Source of the DNA: JACDHG01 sp963811585
GTDB taxonomy: Bacteria; Actinomycetota; Actinomycetes; Propionibacteriales; Nocardioidaceae
Reading direction: 5' to 3'
Length of the DNA stretch: 64,000 bases
NCBI GenBank assembly: GCA_963811585.1
Contig: CAWERR010000002.1
Coordinates: forward strand, 1-64,000
This document shows, piece by piece, positions 53,122 to 62,310 of this stretch. The notes below the pieces were generated by a model that was given only the letters and a program-made list of their open reading frames with translations, made no database searches and was not told where the DNA came from. Position numbers and translations under genes: made by a program. Each line of letters starts with the position of its first letter. Positions within the stretch are counted from its first letter, which is position 1.

Positions 53122-53752
53122 ATGCCTACGACCTACGACCTCGAACCCGCCGCGCTCCAGGTGACGACCCTCGTCGCCGGCATCACCGACTGACCAGCTC
53201 GACTCCCCCACGCCCTGCGAAGGCACCAACGTCGCCGCCATGCTCGACCACTTCGTCGGGCTGACGCAGGCGTTCCAGTACTCCGCCAACAAGACGCCTC
53301 CGCCGCCAGAGCTCAAAGCGCCGAAGGCGTCGAGCGACAACCTCGACCCCGAGTGGGCGACCCGGCTGCCTGCCCAGCTGCGTGACCTCGTGACCGCCTG
53401 GCGCGATCCGGCGGCGTGGGAGGGCGACACGGAGGCGGGCGGTGTCCCGATGCCGGCCCCGATCATGGGCTGCGTCGCCATGAGCGAGCTGGTGCTCCAC
53501 GGGTGGGACCTCGCGAAGGCGACGGGGCAGCCGTTCACCGCCGACGAGCAGAGCTTGGAGGCGGTGCACGTGTTCACGTCGATGATGGCCGAGCCCGGTC
53601 AGGAAGCCAGCCGGGAAGGACTCTACGGCCCAGTCGTACCGGTGCCCGACGATGCTCCGATGCTCGACCGCGTGCTTGGCCTGGCTGGCCGCTCGCCGGA
53701 CTGGGCGCCGCAGCCCGAGCAGGCCTCCACGGGCGGAGCGGACTCGGTATGA
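53122..53752 (+). CDS. TIGR03086-family (mycothiol/DinB-like) metal-binding protein, frame break
   Basis: About 209 residues. It starts PTTYDLEPAALQVTTLVAGI, then a one-base insertion near 53192 shifts frame to DDQLDSPTPCEGTNVAAMLD and HFVGLTQAFQY, the first metal-binding histidine. The other ligands are in MSELVLHGWDLAKATGQPF. This four-helix DinB/maleylpyruvate-isomerase-like fold is typical of actinobacterial mycothiol-dependent enzymes; reaction unknown. ATG 53122 follows AGGACAGAGG. Its stop overlaps the next gene (ATGA). Confidence 0.82.
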
Positions 53753-54612
53753 CGAACGGCGAGCAGATGGTTCGCGCCAACGGGGTCGACCTGTGTGTCG
53801 AGACGTTCGGCGCCGTGACCGATCCTGCGATCCTCCTCATCGGTGGCGCAGCCGCATCAATGGACTGGTGGGACGACGAGCTCTGCGAACGCCTCGCCGC
53901 CGGTCAGCGGTTCGTGATCCGCTACGACCACCGCGACACCGGCAGGTCGGCGCACGATCCGGCTGGCGCGCCGACATACAGCGGAGACGACCTGGCCGCC
54001 GACGCCGTGGGGATCCTCGACGCGCTCGACCTGGTGCGTGCTCACTTCGTGGGACTCTCGATGGGCGGCGGGATCGCGCAGGCAATCGCCATCAACCAGC
54101 CCGACCGGGTTGCGACGCTCACGTTGATGGAGACCAGCCCGATCGGCCCGGGCGGCCATGATCGGCCCGAACTTCCCCCGATGTCCGACCGGTTGCAGGC
54201 GTACTTTGCCGATCCTCCGCCCGCCCCGGACTGGTCCGATCGGGATGCGGCGATCGACGCGATGGTCGAAGGGGAGCGTGCGTTCAACGGAGCGCTGCCG
54301 TTTGAGGAGGACCGCGTTCGGGCGACTGCCGCCCGCGTCTTCGACCGCACGCACGACTTGGCCGCCACCATGACCAACCACTGGATCCTCGAAGGTGGCG
54401 ACGACTCGGTGATGCTCTCGGAGGTGAAAGCACCGACGCTCGTCTTGCACGGCACGGCAGACCCGTTGTTCCCCTACGGCCACGCGGAGGCGCTGGCCCG
54501 CGAGATCGAAGGAGCGCGGCTCGTCCCGCTGGAGGGAGGCGGGCACCAGTACCCGGCGACGCCCACCTGGGACCTCGTGGTGCGCGAGATCCTGACCCAC
54601 ACCAGCCCCTGA
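53749..54612 (+). CDS. Alpha/beta hydrolase
   Basis: Intact 287-residue hydrolase. The oxyanion region is AILLIGGAAASMDWWDDELC, the nucleophile elbow HFVGLSMGGGIAQAIA, the acidic residue LVLHGTADPLFPYGHA and the histidine LEGGGHQYPATPTWD, completing a Ser-Asp-His triad. Family members include esterases, epoxide hydrolases and haloperoxidase-like enzymes; the short RYDHRDTGRSAHDP strand is shared by all. It is translationally coupled to the mycothiol-type protein upstream, so the two may act on the same xenobiotic or thiol adduct. Confidence 0.88.
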   Translation: MTNGEQMVRANGVDLCVETFGAVTDPAILLIGGAAASMDWWDDELCERLAAGQRFVIRYDHRDTGRSAHDPAGAPTYSGDDLAADAVGILDALDLVRAHFVGLSMGGGIAQAIAINQPDRVATLTLMETSPIGPGGHDRPELPPMSDRLQAYFADPPPAPDWSDRDAAIDAMVEGERAFNGALPFEEDRVRATAARVFDRTHDLAATMTNHWILEGGDDSVMLSEVKAPTLVLHGTADPLFPYGHAEALAREIEGARLVPLEGGGHQYPATPTWDLVVREILTHTSP

Positions 54613-54713
54613 TCCTGCCGAATCGCCACCTTCCGCCCCCCCGAGCCGGCACCTTCCGGCCTCCGAATCCCGCATGCTCGGAACTGACGCGCGGGATTTC
54701 ACGTCTCACCCAC

Positions 54714-55148
54714 ATGCACCACAGCAGATATCTCATCCACGCGGTAGCCGCCGCCCTCGCGTCCAGCGCCCTCGTGGCGTGTGGGGCGGCAGGCGGTTCG
54801 GGCCTCGGGCCAGACCCAGACACCACTACTCTGCCGTCGCCGGAGGACGCCGGCTTGGTGGTCGGAACAGTCCTCGCCGGTCCGACCTGTGCGGTGGAGA
54901 CAGTCTCGGAGCCCTGCCCTGACACGCCGGTCGGCGGCGCAACGGTCGAGCTCTATGTGGCAGGCAGCGCGGTCGCCACGGATCAGACTGACGCGCAGGG
55001 TCGGTTCCGGATGTCGGGTCCACCCGGCCGCGCTGTTGTTCTGCTCCACTCCCCGAGCGAAACGGGATCGGATACCGAGCGTCCCATCCAGCTCCGCACT
55101 GGTCACACCTCGCGGATCAAGATCACGATCGACACCGGAATCCGCTGA
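54714..55148 (+). CDS. Lipoprotein with carboxypeptidase-regulatory-like domain
   Basis: A 144-residue lipoprotein: HAVAAALASSALVACGAAGG has the lipobox LVAC. The mature part VGTVLAGPTCAVETVSEPCP then GATVELYVAGSAVATDQTDA and GRFRMSGPPGRAVVL is a beta-sandwich of the carboxypeptidase-regulatory-like/CNA-B type, with two cysteines likely disulfide-bonded. It would sit on the outer membrane face; ligand unknown. It is not obviously linked to the hydrolase gene upstream. Confidence 0.75.
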   Translation: MHHSRYLIHAVAAALASSALVACGAAGGSGLGPDPDTTTLPSPEDAGLVVGTVLAGPTCAVETVSEPCPDTPVGGATVELYVAGSAVATDQTDAQGRFRMSGPPGRAVVLLHSPSETGSDTERPIQLRTGHTSRIKITIDTGIR

Positions 55149-55273
55149 TCCTGGCTGCATCGGCCCCTCGCGTCACTAGCGGCACATGTTGTCCACAGAT
55201 GCGGCTGCGGGTCTGGCCGGATCGGTGGCGATCATTTAGTTTGAGTTGAACTTCGTCGCACCCCGGAGGTCCG

Positions 55274-55851
55274 ATGCGCCGAGCCGTCGTCGCCGCACTC
55301 ACCGCTGGCCTTTGCTCAGCCGGTATGACGGCGTGCTCGGACGACCCCAGCCCCGATCCACCTGCGACCTCCTCCAGCACGACGTCGACTACCACACCGA
55401 CCACCCCGACCTCGACGTCCCCCACCGAGCCCCAGCCGCCCAGAGCTCCCAGCCCTCGCGAAGGAGAACTCGCCGGCAGGCGCCAAAGCCTTCATCCGCT
55501 ACTACATCGACACTCTCAACTACGCCTGGCGTGTCAAGAGCGGCGATCCGATTCGTGCTGCCTCGATGAGCAGCTGCGAACGTCTGCGCGCGGTTCGCGG
55601 AAAGCGTCGATCAGATCGTCGCGGACGGCGGATACCAGCGAGGCGGCGTTTGGACTGCCAAACGATTCTTCTTCGCTCCCACGGAGCCGCGACCGAACGC
55701 CCATCGTCGTGACCACCATCCACGTCAGCGCCATCGACGGGCGCAAGTCATCTCGAGTCGCGAGCGTCATTACCCCGCGCGGACGATCAACTACGAGTTC
55801 TACCTTGAAAGAGAGGGTTCTCAGTGGGTCTTGCTGGACGTCAACGCATGA
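55274..55851 (+). CDS. DUF6318-family lipoprotein, frame breaks
   Basis: About 192 residues after joining. Lipoprotein signal AALTAGLCSAGMTACSDDPS (lipobox GMTAC), a long Thr/Pro/Ser linker, then in shifted frame SPAGAKAFIRYYIDTLNYAW, RVKSGDPIRAASMSSCERC and a region ending YEFYLEREGSQWVLLDVNA. This is the DUF6318 pattern (NTF2-like domain on the cell surface). Frame changes near 55465, 55575, 55690 and 55785. Its TGA overlaps the start of the next gene (ATGA), a pairing I recognise for DUF6318 and PKD-type secreted proteins. Confidence 0.72.
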
Positions 55852-56736
55852 TCTTGCGGCTTCTGCTCGGCGTAGGGCTAGCAGTTTCGGCACTCTTGCC
55901 GCTCGCGCCACAATCTCACGCGTGCGACGAAGAAGCGGTCTTCGGCTACGGGTACGAAATTGAGTGCCACGATGAGTCTGCGAACGACACGTCCTCGGCG
56001 GCCAGTGTCTCCTCGCACCTCATCGAGATCCCGGGGACGGTAGCCGTTACGCATTCGTCTGGCTGCCCAATGTCCGGGCGCACTACCAAGCAGCGTTGTG
56101 ACTCGGTCGACATGGATTGCCCCGGTGCGCATCGATGCGCTGATACGTTCGCTTGCGGTCCATGTCCCTGTACTCAAGACGCATAACCGCTGCTGATGGA
56201 ACGCGCACCTCAGACGGGTGGCATTTGCATCACCTCTGCTTGCAGGGATCCGCAGCAAATGCAGCAGGGGCCAGAGAGTCAGAGGCGGGCGTTGACGACG
56301 GGAGACATCATTTCGGCAGTGCGGCGGATTGGCGTTCCCGCCGCCTCCGTGGAGGCGCCGACGTACACGCTGGTGAACCTGAAAACCACGTTCTTCACCA
56401 AGCCACCGAGCATCAACCGCAACCTCAACATCATCGGGTACAACGTCGACGTGGAGATCCGCCCGGCGTCGTACGAGTGGGATTGGGGCGACGGCAGCTT
56501 CGACCACGACGAGCACTCCCGGCAAGCCCTATCCGTCAACGGACGTCACCCACACCTACGTCCACGCCACAGACAAAGGCGAGACGCTCGAGCTGAGCGT
56601 GGACGTCACTTACAAGGCGCGTTACCGCGTTGATGGTGGTCCCTGGCAGACGATCCCCGACGTACTGACCATCCCTGGCGCATCAACCTCGATGCCGGTG
56701 AAGCAAGCCAGCGCCGTTCTCGTCGCCGACGACTGA
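55848..56736 (+). CDS. Secreted protein with C-terminal PKD-like domain, frame breaks
   Basis: About 295 residues once joined. It starts with a signal peptide (RLLLGVGLAVSALLPLAPQS). The middle, ISAVRRIGVPAASVEAPTYT, LVNLKTTFFTKPPSINRNLN and YNVDVEIRPASYEWDWGDGS, leads into a PKD-like repeat with DVTHTYVHATDKGETLELSV and DVTYKARYRVDGGPWQTIPD, ending SAVLVADD. Such proteins are common, uncharacterised surface or secreted proteins of actinobacteria. The first 110 residues end prematurely at 56186 in the given sequence; frames change near 56130-56200 and 56520. Coupled to the DUF6318 gene. Confidence 0.7.
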
Positions 56737-56792
56737 ATGCTTCGGAGAACGTCTGCCGACACATGGCGGCACTCGACACACCACCACCGCCA

Positions 56793-56844
56793 CGGTGATC
56801 TCGACAAGCTCGATCAGCGAGGTTGGTCAAGCTCGATCAGCGAC
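56793..56844. repeat. Repeat family 1, degenerate copies
   Basis: GATCTCGACAAGCTCGATC followed by a shortened GGTCAAGCTCGATC copy, directly after the PKD-like gene. Only the inverted-half orientation is present. Confidence 0.75.
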
Positions 56845-56855
56845 GTTGTCACCCT

Positions 56856-56890
56856 CGACGTCCTAGGGGACGTGAGTCCCCAGGACGTCG
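56856..56890. terminator. Strong bidirectional hairpin
   Basis: CGACGTCC...GGGGAC on the left pairs with GTCCCC...GGACGTCG on the right around a GTGA loop, with one unpaired base: about 14 pairs. It lies between the convergent PKD-like gene (stop 56736) and DUF2203 gene (stop 56911), so it can end transcripts from both sides. Confidence 0.75.
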
Positions 56891-56910
56891 GATCGTTCGT
56901 TCAAGGAGGC

Positions 56911-57279
56911 TCACGGTAGAGACAGCAGCCGGCGGCCGGCGAAGCCGAGGTCGGCGCGGTGATACCAGGCCAGCTCGGTGTCACCTTCGAGCCAGCACAG
57001 CATGACCTGGTCACCGTTGAGCTCCGCAGGGAAGTCCAGCAGCAGCGGCGCAAAACCCTTTACATCAGCACCGCTTGACTGGATCGTCGTCATCAGCTCA
57101 TCGAGTCTCGCCTCAGACGCCTTGAACACGGGCAGCCCACCGAGGTTGCTCGGCGAAGCGCCTGGCCGCATCGACGCTGCCAACTCGGCGGTGTCGGCAC
57201 GCAAGGCGATGAACTCGTCGAACAGCGGCAGCATGGTGGCGATCTGCTCGCGCGCCTCGTCAACCGTGAAGAGCGGCAT
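56911..57279 (-). CDS. DUF2203-family protein
   Basis: About 122 residues: PLFTVDEAREQIATMLPLFD, then GLPVFKASEARLDELMTTIQ, VKGFAPLLLDFPAELNGDQV and MLCWLEGDTELAWYHRADLG F, matching the DUF2203 pattern (helical N-terminus, then DFP...L...CW..GE...WYH). Function unknown. ATG 57279 is preferred over ATG 57297 because GGGAGG is well spaced upstream. No operon partner. Confidence 0.8.
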   Translation of the reverse strand: MPLFTVDEAREQIATMLPLFDEFIALRADTAELAASMRPGASPSNLGGLPVFKASEARLDELMTTIQSSGADVKGFAPLLLDFPAELNGDQVMLCWLEGDTELAWYHRADLGFAGRRLLSLP

Positions 57280-57335
57280 ACCCCGATCCTCCCCCATGAC
57301 GGCCAGGAGAGGTTGAAGTGCACCGGATAAGGGAT

Positions 57336-57654
57336 CTAGCCGCCAGGTGGGGTGTAGGCCACGTCGGGACCGGCGCCGCCGACCTCATCGGCCGCGAGCA
57401 AGACAACGGTCTGCACTTGGGCGCCTCCCGACGCCGACACAGTCAGCGCGACCTCGCGCCGCGGCAGCGTTGTCCGGGAGATCCACGATGATGAAGGCGT
57501 CGTGCTTCCCAAAGGCGAAGTCGAAGCTCACCAAGCTGCCGCCCACGCTCTCTGCCGTTTGCTTGACCACTGCGGTCCGCGCCGCACCACCCTTCTCGAG
57601 AAGACCCTTCGCGCCCTCGACGGAGTAGTCCGCGATGAACAGGTACCTAGCCAT
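57336..57654 (-). CDS. GYD-domain protein, frame break
   Basis: About 105 residues: ARYLFIADYSVEGAKGLLEK, GGAARTAVVKQTAESVGGSL and SFDFAFGKHDAFIIVDLPD, the ferredoxin-like GYD domain (YSxEG, then GxYD-like FGKHD). One indel near 57455 shifts frame into a VSASGGAQVQTVVLLAADE-like C-terminus that ends TPPGG with TAG at 57336-57338. GYD proteins are small dimeric barrels of unknown function. Confidence 0.78.
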
Positions 57655-57807
57655 GATGTCTCCCTCCCTGGCGACCGATCGATCGCCATCTTGAGAGTGT
57701 GCTCCTCGGAGACGCTCCCGCACAGCCCCAATCTCCGGTTGTTTCACACAGAACCGAGCTTTCAAAAGGTCTAGACCGGAACAGACCCGACTCCCTAGGC
57801 TGGCTAA

Positions 57808-60365
57808 GTGGGTGATCCCAGCGACCCGACCACTGCGAGCACCCCGACCGTTGCGGCCACCGACGCCCGCGAGACCAAGGACTTACCAAGCCGCGCACGT
57901 GTCGTCGTCATCGGCGGCGGCCTCGGCGGCACGAGCATCGCCTACCACCTGGCCGAGCTTGGCGAGACCGACGTCGTGCTCCTCGAACGCGACGAGCTGA
58001 CCAGCGGCTCGACGTTCCACTCCGCCGGGCTCGTCGGCCAGCTCCGCGCCGACCCGACGCTCACCCGGATGAACATGTACTCCGTCGACCTCTACCGCCG
58101 CCTCCAACAGACCGAGCACGCGCCCGCGCTGGGTCGAGAGCGGCGGCATCAAGCTCGCGTCCTCGCCCGAGCGGCTCGACGAGATCCGCCGCCAGATCAG
58201 CTGGGCGCAGACCTACGACCTGCCGCTCCACGAGATCTCCGCGACCGAGGCCCGCGACCTGTTCCCGCTCATGACCACCGACGGCGTCGACGGCGCGTGC
58301 ATCCTCGAGTCCGACGGCCAGCTCGACCCATCCCAGCTGTGCATGGGGCTCGCCGCCCTCGCGCGCCAAGGCGGCGTCACGATCCGCACTCACACGCGAG
58401 TCACCGCGATCGACACGGTCGACATCGGCCACGGCCAACGCCGCGTGACGCAAGGTCCGCACCGACCGCGGCGACATCGAGTGCGAGGTCGTCGTCGACG
58501 CCGGCGGGATATTCGCTGCCGAGATCGCCCGCATGGTCGGCATGCGCGTGCCGATCGTCCCGATGTCGCATCAGTACGTCGTCACGGAGTCGCTCGGTGG
58601 CGGGCACAGCCCTACCGGAGCCGGCCTCGCCGATCGCGACGCCACACTCCCCTCACTACGCGACCCCGACCTGCTCGTCTACTTCCGCCAGGAGGTCGAA
58701 GGGCTCGTCATGGGCGGGTACGAGCGCAACCCGGCGCCGTGGTCGACCACCTCGACGACGTACGACGCCATCCCCGCCGACTTCAACGGCAAGTTGCTGC
58801 CCGAGGACTGGGAGCGGCTCGAGGAGATCGCCACCAACGCCGCCATCCGGGTGCCCGCGATGGCCGACGTCGGGCTGCGGAGCGTGATCAACGGGCCGGA
58901 GGCGTTCACGCCCGACAACGAGTTCTGCCTCGGCGAGACGGCGGTCGCGGGGTTCTTCGTGGCTGCGGGGTTCTGCGCGCACGGCATCGCGGGCGCGGGC
59001 GGCATCGGCAAGGTGATGGCGGAGTGGATCGTCGACGGCGAGCCGGAGTTCGATCTGTGGCACATGGACATCGGCCGGTTCGGGAAGGCCTACGCCTCGC
59101 CGTCCTACACGCTGGCCCGGACGATCGAGAACTACCAGACCTACTACGACATCAGCTACCCACAGCTCGAGCGCCTGTCTGGCCGGCCGCTGCGGACCTC
59201 GCCGGTCTACACATGGCATGAGACGCGCGAGGCGGCGTTTGGCGAGAAGGCCGGCTGGGAGCGGGTCAACTACTACGCCTCCAACGCGTCGGCCGACTTG
59301 GACGACCTTCGGCCGCGCGGATGGGCCGGGCGTGACTGGTCGTCGGCAACGGCTGTGGAGCATCGGGCAACGCGTACGGCGGCGGGCATCTTCGACGAGA
59401 CCTCGTTCGCCAAAATCGAGGTGCGGGGGTCCGACGCCGCGGCCTTCCTGGAGCGCGTCTGCGACAACGCGCGTGGCCCGCGGCATCGGCGACGTGACCT
59501 ACACCCAGGCTCTCAACCCGCGCGGCGGCATCGAGGCCGACTTCACCGTGACCCGGCTCGACGAGGACAGGTTCTGGGTGATCACCGGGACGGCATACGG
59601 CACCCATGACCTTGCGTGGCTGCGCAAACAGGCACGGCTCGGCGACTTCGACGTGTCGCTCACCGACGTCACCGGCGGCTTCGGCACCTTCGCGGTGTGG
59701 GGTCCGGCCGCTCGCGAGATCGTGGGCTCGCTGACGTCGGCCGACGTGTCGGACGAGGCGTTCCCGTTCATGACCTCGCAGGCGATCACCGTCGGGGACG
59801 TGCCGGTGCGGGCGCTGCGGGTGACGTTCACCGGCGAACACGGCTGGGAGCTCTACCCGAGCATGGAGTATGCCGCTCGGCTCTGGGAGCAGCTGTGGAC
59901 CGGCAGGCGCCGACCACGGGCTCGTGCCGTGCGGCTACCGCGCCATCGAGAGCCTGCGGCTGGAGATGGGCTACCGGGTCTGGAGCACCGACATCACACC
60001 GGAGACCACGCCGTACGAAGCCGGCCTGGGGTTCTGCGTGAAGTTCGACAAGCCGGGTGGGTTCGTGGGTGACGACGCGCTGCGGGACGGCGAAGGCTGC
60101 TGGGCTGTCGCGGAGGCTCTGCCTGCTCGTGCTCGACGACCCGCGGGCGGTGGTGCTCGGTGCAGAGCCGGTCCGCGTCGGCTCCGAGGTGGTCGGGCGG
60201 GTCACGTCTGGCGGTTTCGGCTACACCTGCGAGCGGTCGCTGGCGTACGCCTACCTCCCGATCGACCTCGCCAAGCCCGGGACCGAGGCGACCATCAACC
60301 TGTTCGGCGAGCACGTCGCCGCCACCGTCACCGACGTACGCACATTGCTTGCGCCTCGCGATTGA
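57808..60365 (+). CDS. FAD-dependent dimethylglycine/sarcosine dehydrogenase-type oxidoreductase with GcvT domain, frame breaks
   Basis: About 850 residues. The N-terminal FAD domain has RVVVIGGGLGGTSIAYHLAE and LLERDELTSGSTFHSAGLVG; mid-protein segments are GVDGACILESDGQLDPSQLC and FVAAGFCAHGIAGAGGIGKV. The C-terminal half is a GCV_T/folate-binding domain: GIGDVTYTQALNPRGGIEAD, FTGEHGWELYPSMEYA and GYRAIESLRLEMGYRVWSTD, ending AYLPIDLAKPG. By family it oxidatively demethylates glycine derivatives, passing the one-carbon unit to tetrahydrofolate. Frames change near 58125, 58450, 59480, 59910 and 60110. GTG 57808 is assumed as start. The downstream GntR gene and permease may serve the same substrate. 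Confidence 0.87.
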
Positions 60366-60401
60366 TTGGGGCACCCGCGCGACCGCCTGCGTGCTCGTGA
60401 C

Positions 60402-60476
60402 GTTTCCCGCCGTATGTCGGAAGACGGGGCACGATCCGCCCAACTCCTCGCCGTTTCCCGCCGTACGTCGGAAGAC
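60402..60476. repeat. Dispersed repeat family 2, two copies
   Basis: CCGCCGTATGTCGGAAGAC and CCGCCGTACGTCGGAAGAC, each preceded by GTTTC, at 60402-60425 and 60453-60476. Same element as at 6131-6172, in opposite orientation. It sits between convergent ends of the dehydrogenase and methyltransferase genes. Confidence 0.8.
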
Positions 60477-60504
60477 GGACCGGGATCCACGACCCGCGAC
60501 CGAG

Positions 60505-61362
60505 CTATCCCGGCGACGGAGTCCGGGCAGTGGTGACCCACGCGGCCGAAGCGAACATCACGCCGTCTCCGGTGTCATGTGAGTTCATCGTTTCCTGCAC
60601 GGCCGCCAGCGTCTTGGCACGCTCGTCTTCGTCGAGCTGGCCAAGCCAGCCGCGGAACGTGGAGCCCGTGCTGATCGCAGCGAAAGCAGTCTCCGCGTCT
60701 GCCGCGAAGCGCATCGGCGTTTCCACCGCCTCGACCTCCACACGCTCGAAGCCGGCCGACACCAACACATCGCGAATGCGATCCGAGTCGGACAGCGAGA
60801 GCGGCCCCGGCGCCCCGGGCTGCGGACCCGGCAAGGGGCGTGCCGTGCCAAGCGCTCTCAAGATCTCGCGCAGCCACTCGTTGTGCTCCAGCGAGCGCCA
60901 CGTCGCCATTGCCAGCCGTCCACCCGGCCGCAACAGTCTGGCGATGTTCGCAAAGGCCGCCGTCACGTCAACGAAGAACATCGTCCCGAACCGGCTCAAG
61001 GCGACGTCGTACACCGCTTCCGCAACATAGGTCTGGGCATCCGCCTGTTCGAAGCTGACGTTCTCGACTCCCTCGTCGGCGGCTAGCTCGCGAGCCCGGG
61101 CGATCATCTGCGACGACAGGTCGATGCCGAGCACCGCACCCTGGTCCGCCTGCCGGGCAGCATCCCGCGCGGCTAGGCCGTTGCCACATCCGACGTCGAG
61201 CACGCGGTCCTTGGGTGAGATCGCAGCTGCGCCAAGGAGCGCCTGATGAAAGCCCCTCGCGGCGGCGTCATACCGCTTCCAGTCCCGCGCCCACTCAGCA
61301 CCTTCGTCACCGTCCCAGGCAGCGGCCGCCTCGACATTCGCGATTGGTGTCGTGCTCATCAT
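60505..61362 (-). CDS. SAM-dependent class I methyltransferase
   Basis: Intact 285-residue enzyme. AdoMet motif I is RVLDVGCGNGLAARDAARQA, then VLGIDLSSQMIARARELAAD, VSFEQADAQTY, DVALSRFGTMFFVDVTAAF and LLRPGGRLAMATWRSLEHNE, the UbiE/Methyltransf_11 pattern. Substrate unknown; the long C-terminal part (VSAGFERVEVEAVETPMRFA) is shared with small-molecule methylases. It is convergent with the dehydrogenase and lies downstream of the GntR gene on the same strand, 90 bases away. Confidence 0.88.
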   Translation of the reverse strand: MMSTTPIANVEAAAAWDGDEGAEWARDWKRYDAAARGFHQALLGAAAISPKDRVLDVGCGNGLAARDAARQADQGAVLGIDLSSQMIARARELAADEGVENVSFEQADAQTYVAEAVYDVALSRFGTMFFVDVTAAFANIARLLRPGGRLAMATWRSLEHNEWLREILRALGTARPLPGPQPGAPGPLSLSDSDRIRDVLVSAGFERVEVEAVETPMRFAADAETAFAAISTGSTFRGWLGQLDEDERAKTLAAVQETMNSHDTGDGVMFASAAWVTTARTPSPG

Positions 61363-61452
61363 GCTTTCCCTCCAGCGTGCCGGTATGCCGTCCTGGGCCT
61401 AGCTCGCAGGACCCCGACTAACGACTGTGTCAGGTGCGCGGCAGAGACGCGC

Positions 61453-62269
61453 TTAGGGGGTGCGGGGAAGGGCGGAGCGGAGGGCGCCGGAGTCGCCGGC
61501 CACGGTCTGCACGGAGATGCGGATCTTGTCGGGGCGGAAGAGGTCGCGGGCGTACTCGACCGGCTGGCCCGACGTCGTACGCGCGGTCCGCTCGATCAAC
61601 AGCAGCGCCGACCCCTCGTCGACCCCCAACAACTCCGCCACCTCCGCGGTCGCGATGAACGGCTCCAGGAACTCCGTCGCCGTCTGCGGCGCCAGCCCGT
61701 AGTCGCGCCGCATCCGCGTATACAGCGACCCGCTCAGCCGCTTCGACAACAGCGCCGGAAACAGTTCGACCGGAAGGTAGGACCGCTCCAACGCCAACGG
61801 CTGACGCAGCGCCGACCGCACCCGCACGACTTCGTACACCTCCGCCCCAGCCGCCAGCTCCAGCGCCGCCGCCACGTTCCGCGGCGCTGGTACGACGTCT
61901 GAGCTGACCACGCGAGCACTCGCCCGGACCTGGCCGCGCCGCAGCTGCTCGGTGAAGCCGGCCAGCCCCGTGATGTCGCACTCGATCCGGGGCTGGCGGA
62001 TGAACGTGCCACCTTGCCGCCCGGGGATCCGCTCCACCACCCCGCGCGCCTCGAGCGAGCCGAGCGCCTGGCGCAGCGTCATCCGGCTGACGCCCAGCTC
62101 CGCCGCGAGGTCCTTCTCCTTCGGCAGCTTGTCGCCGGCGAGCAGCTCACGCCCGTCGATCAAGCGCCATCAGCCACTGCTCGATCTGGGCATGGGCCGG
62201 AGCGCCGGCCGCACTCGACAGGTCAGGGGCAGCGGCCAGCGCTCCGGTGTCTACCGTTTCGCCCACCAT
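61453..62269 (-). CDS. GntR/HutC-family regulator with UTRA domain, frame break
   Basis: About 271 residues. ATG 62269 gives a short acidic lead, then HAQIEQWLMAL and, after one inserted base near 62162, IDGRELLAGDKLPKEKDLAA, VSRMTLRQALGSLEARGVVE, the winged HTH. The C-terminal UTRA effector domain (about 95-260) includes YEVVRVRSALRQPLALERSY and LLLIERTARTTSGQPVEYAR. It probably represses the adjacent permease and perhaps the dehydrogenase in response to their substrate, an inference from position. Confidence 0.87.
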
Positions 62270-62310
62270 CGACGAACCCCCTATCCCCGAGCAGAGTCAG
62301 CCGCCTCTGC

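Noticed and set aside
56911..57300. tRNA or other structured RNA near the strong hairpin at 56856-56890
   Set aside because: The hairpin has no cloverleaf arms and lies exactly between convergent gene ends, which fits a bidirectional terminator.
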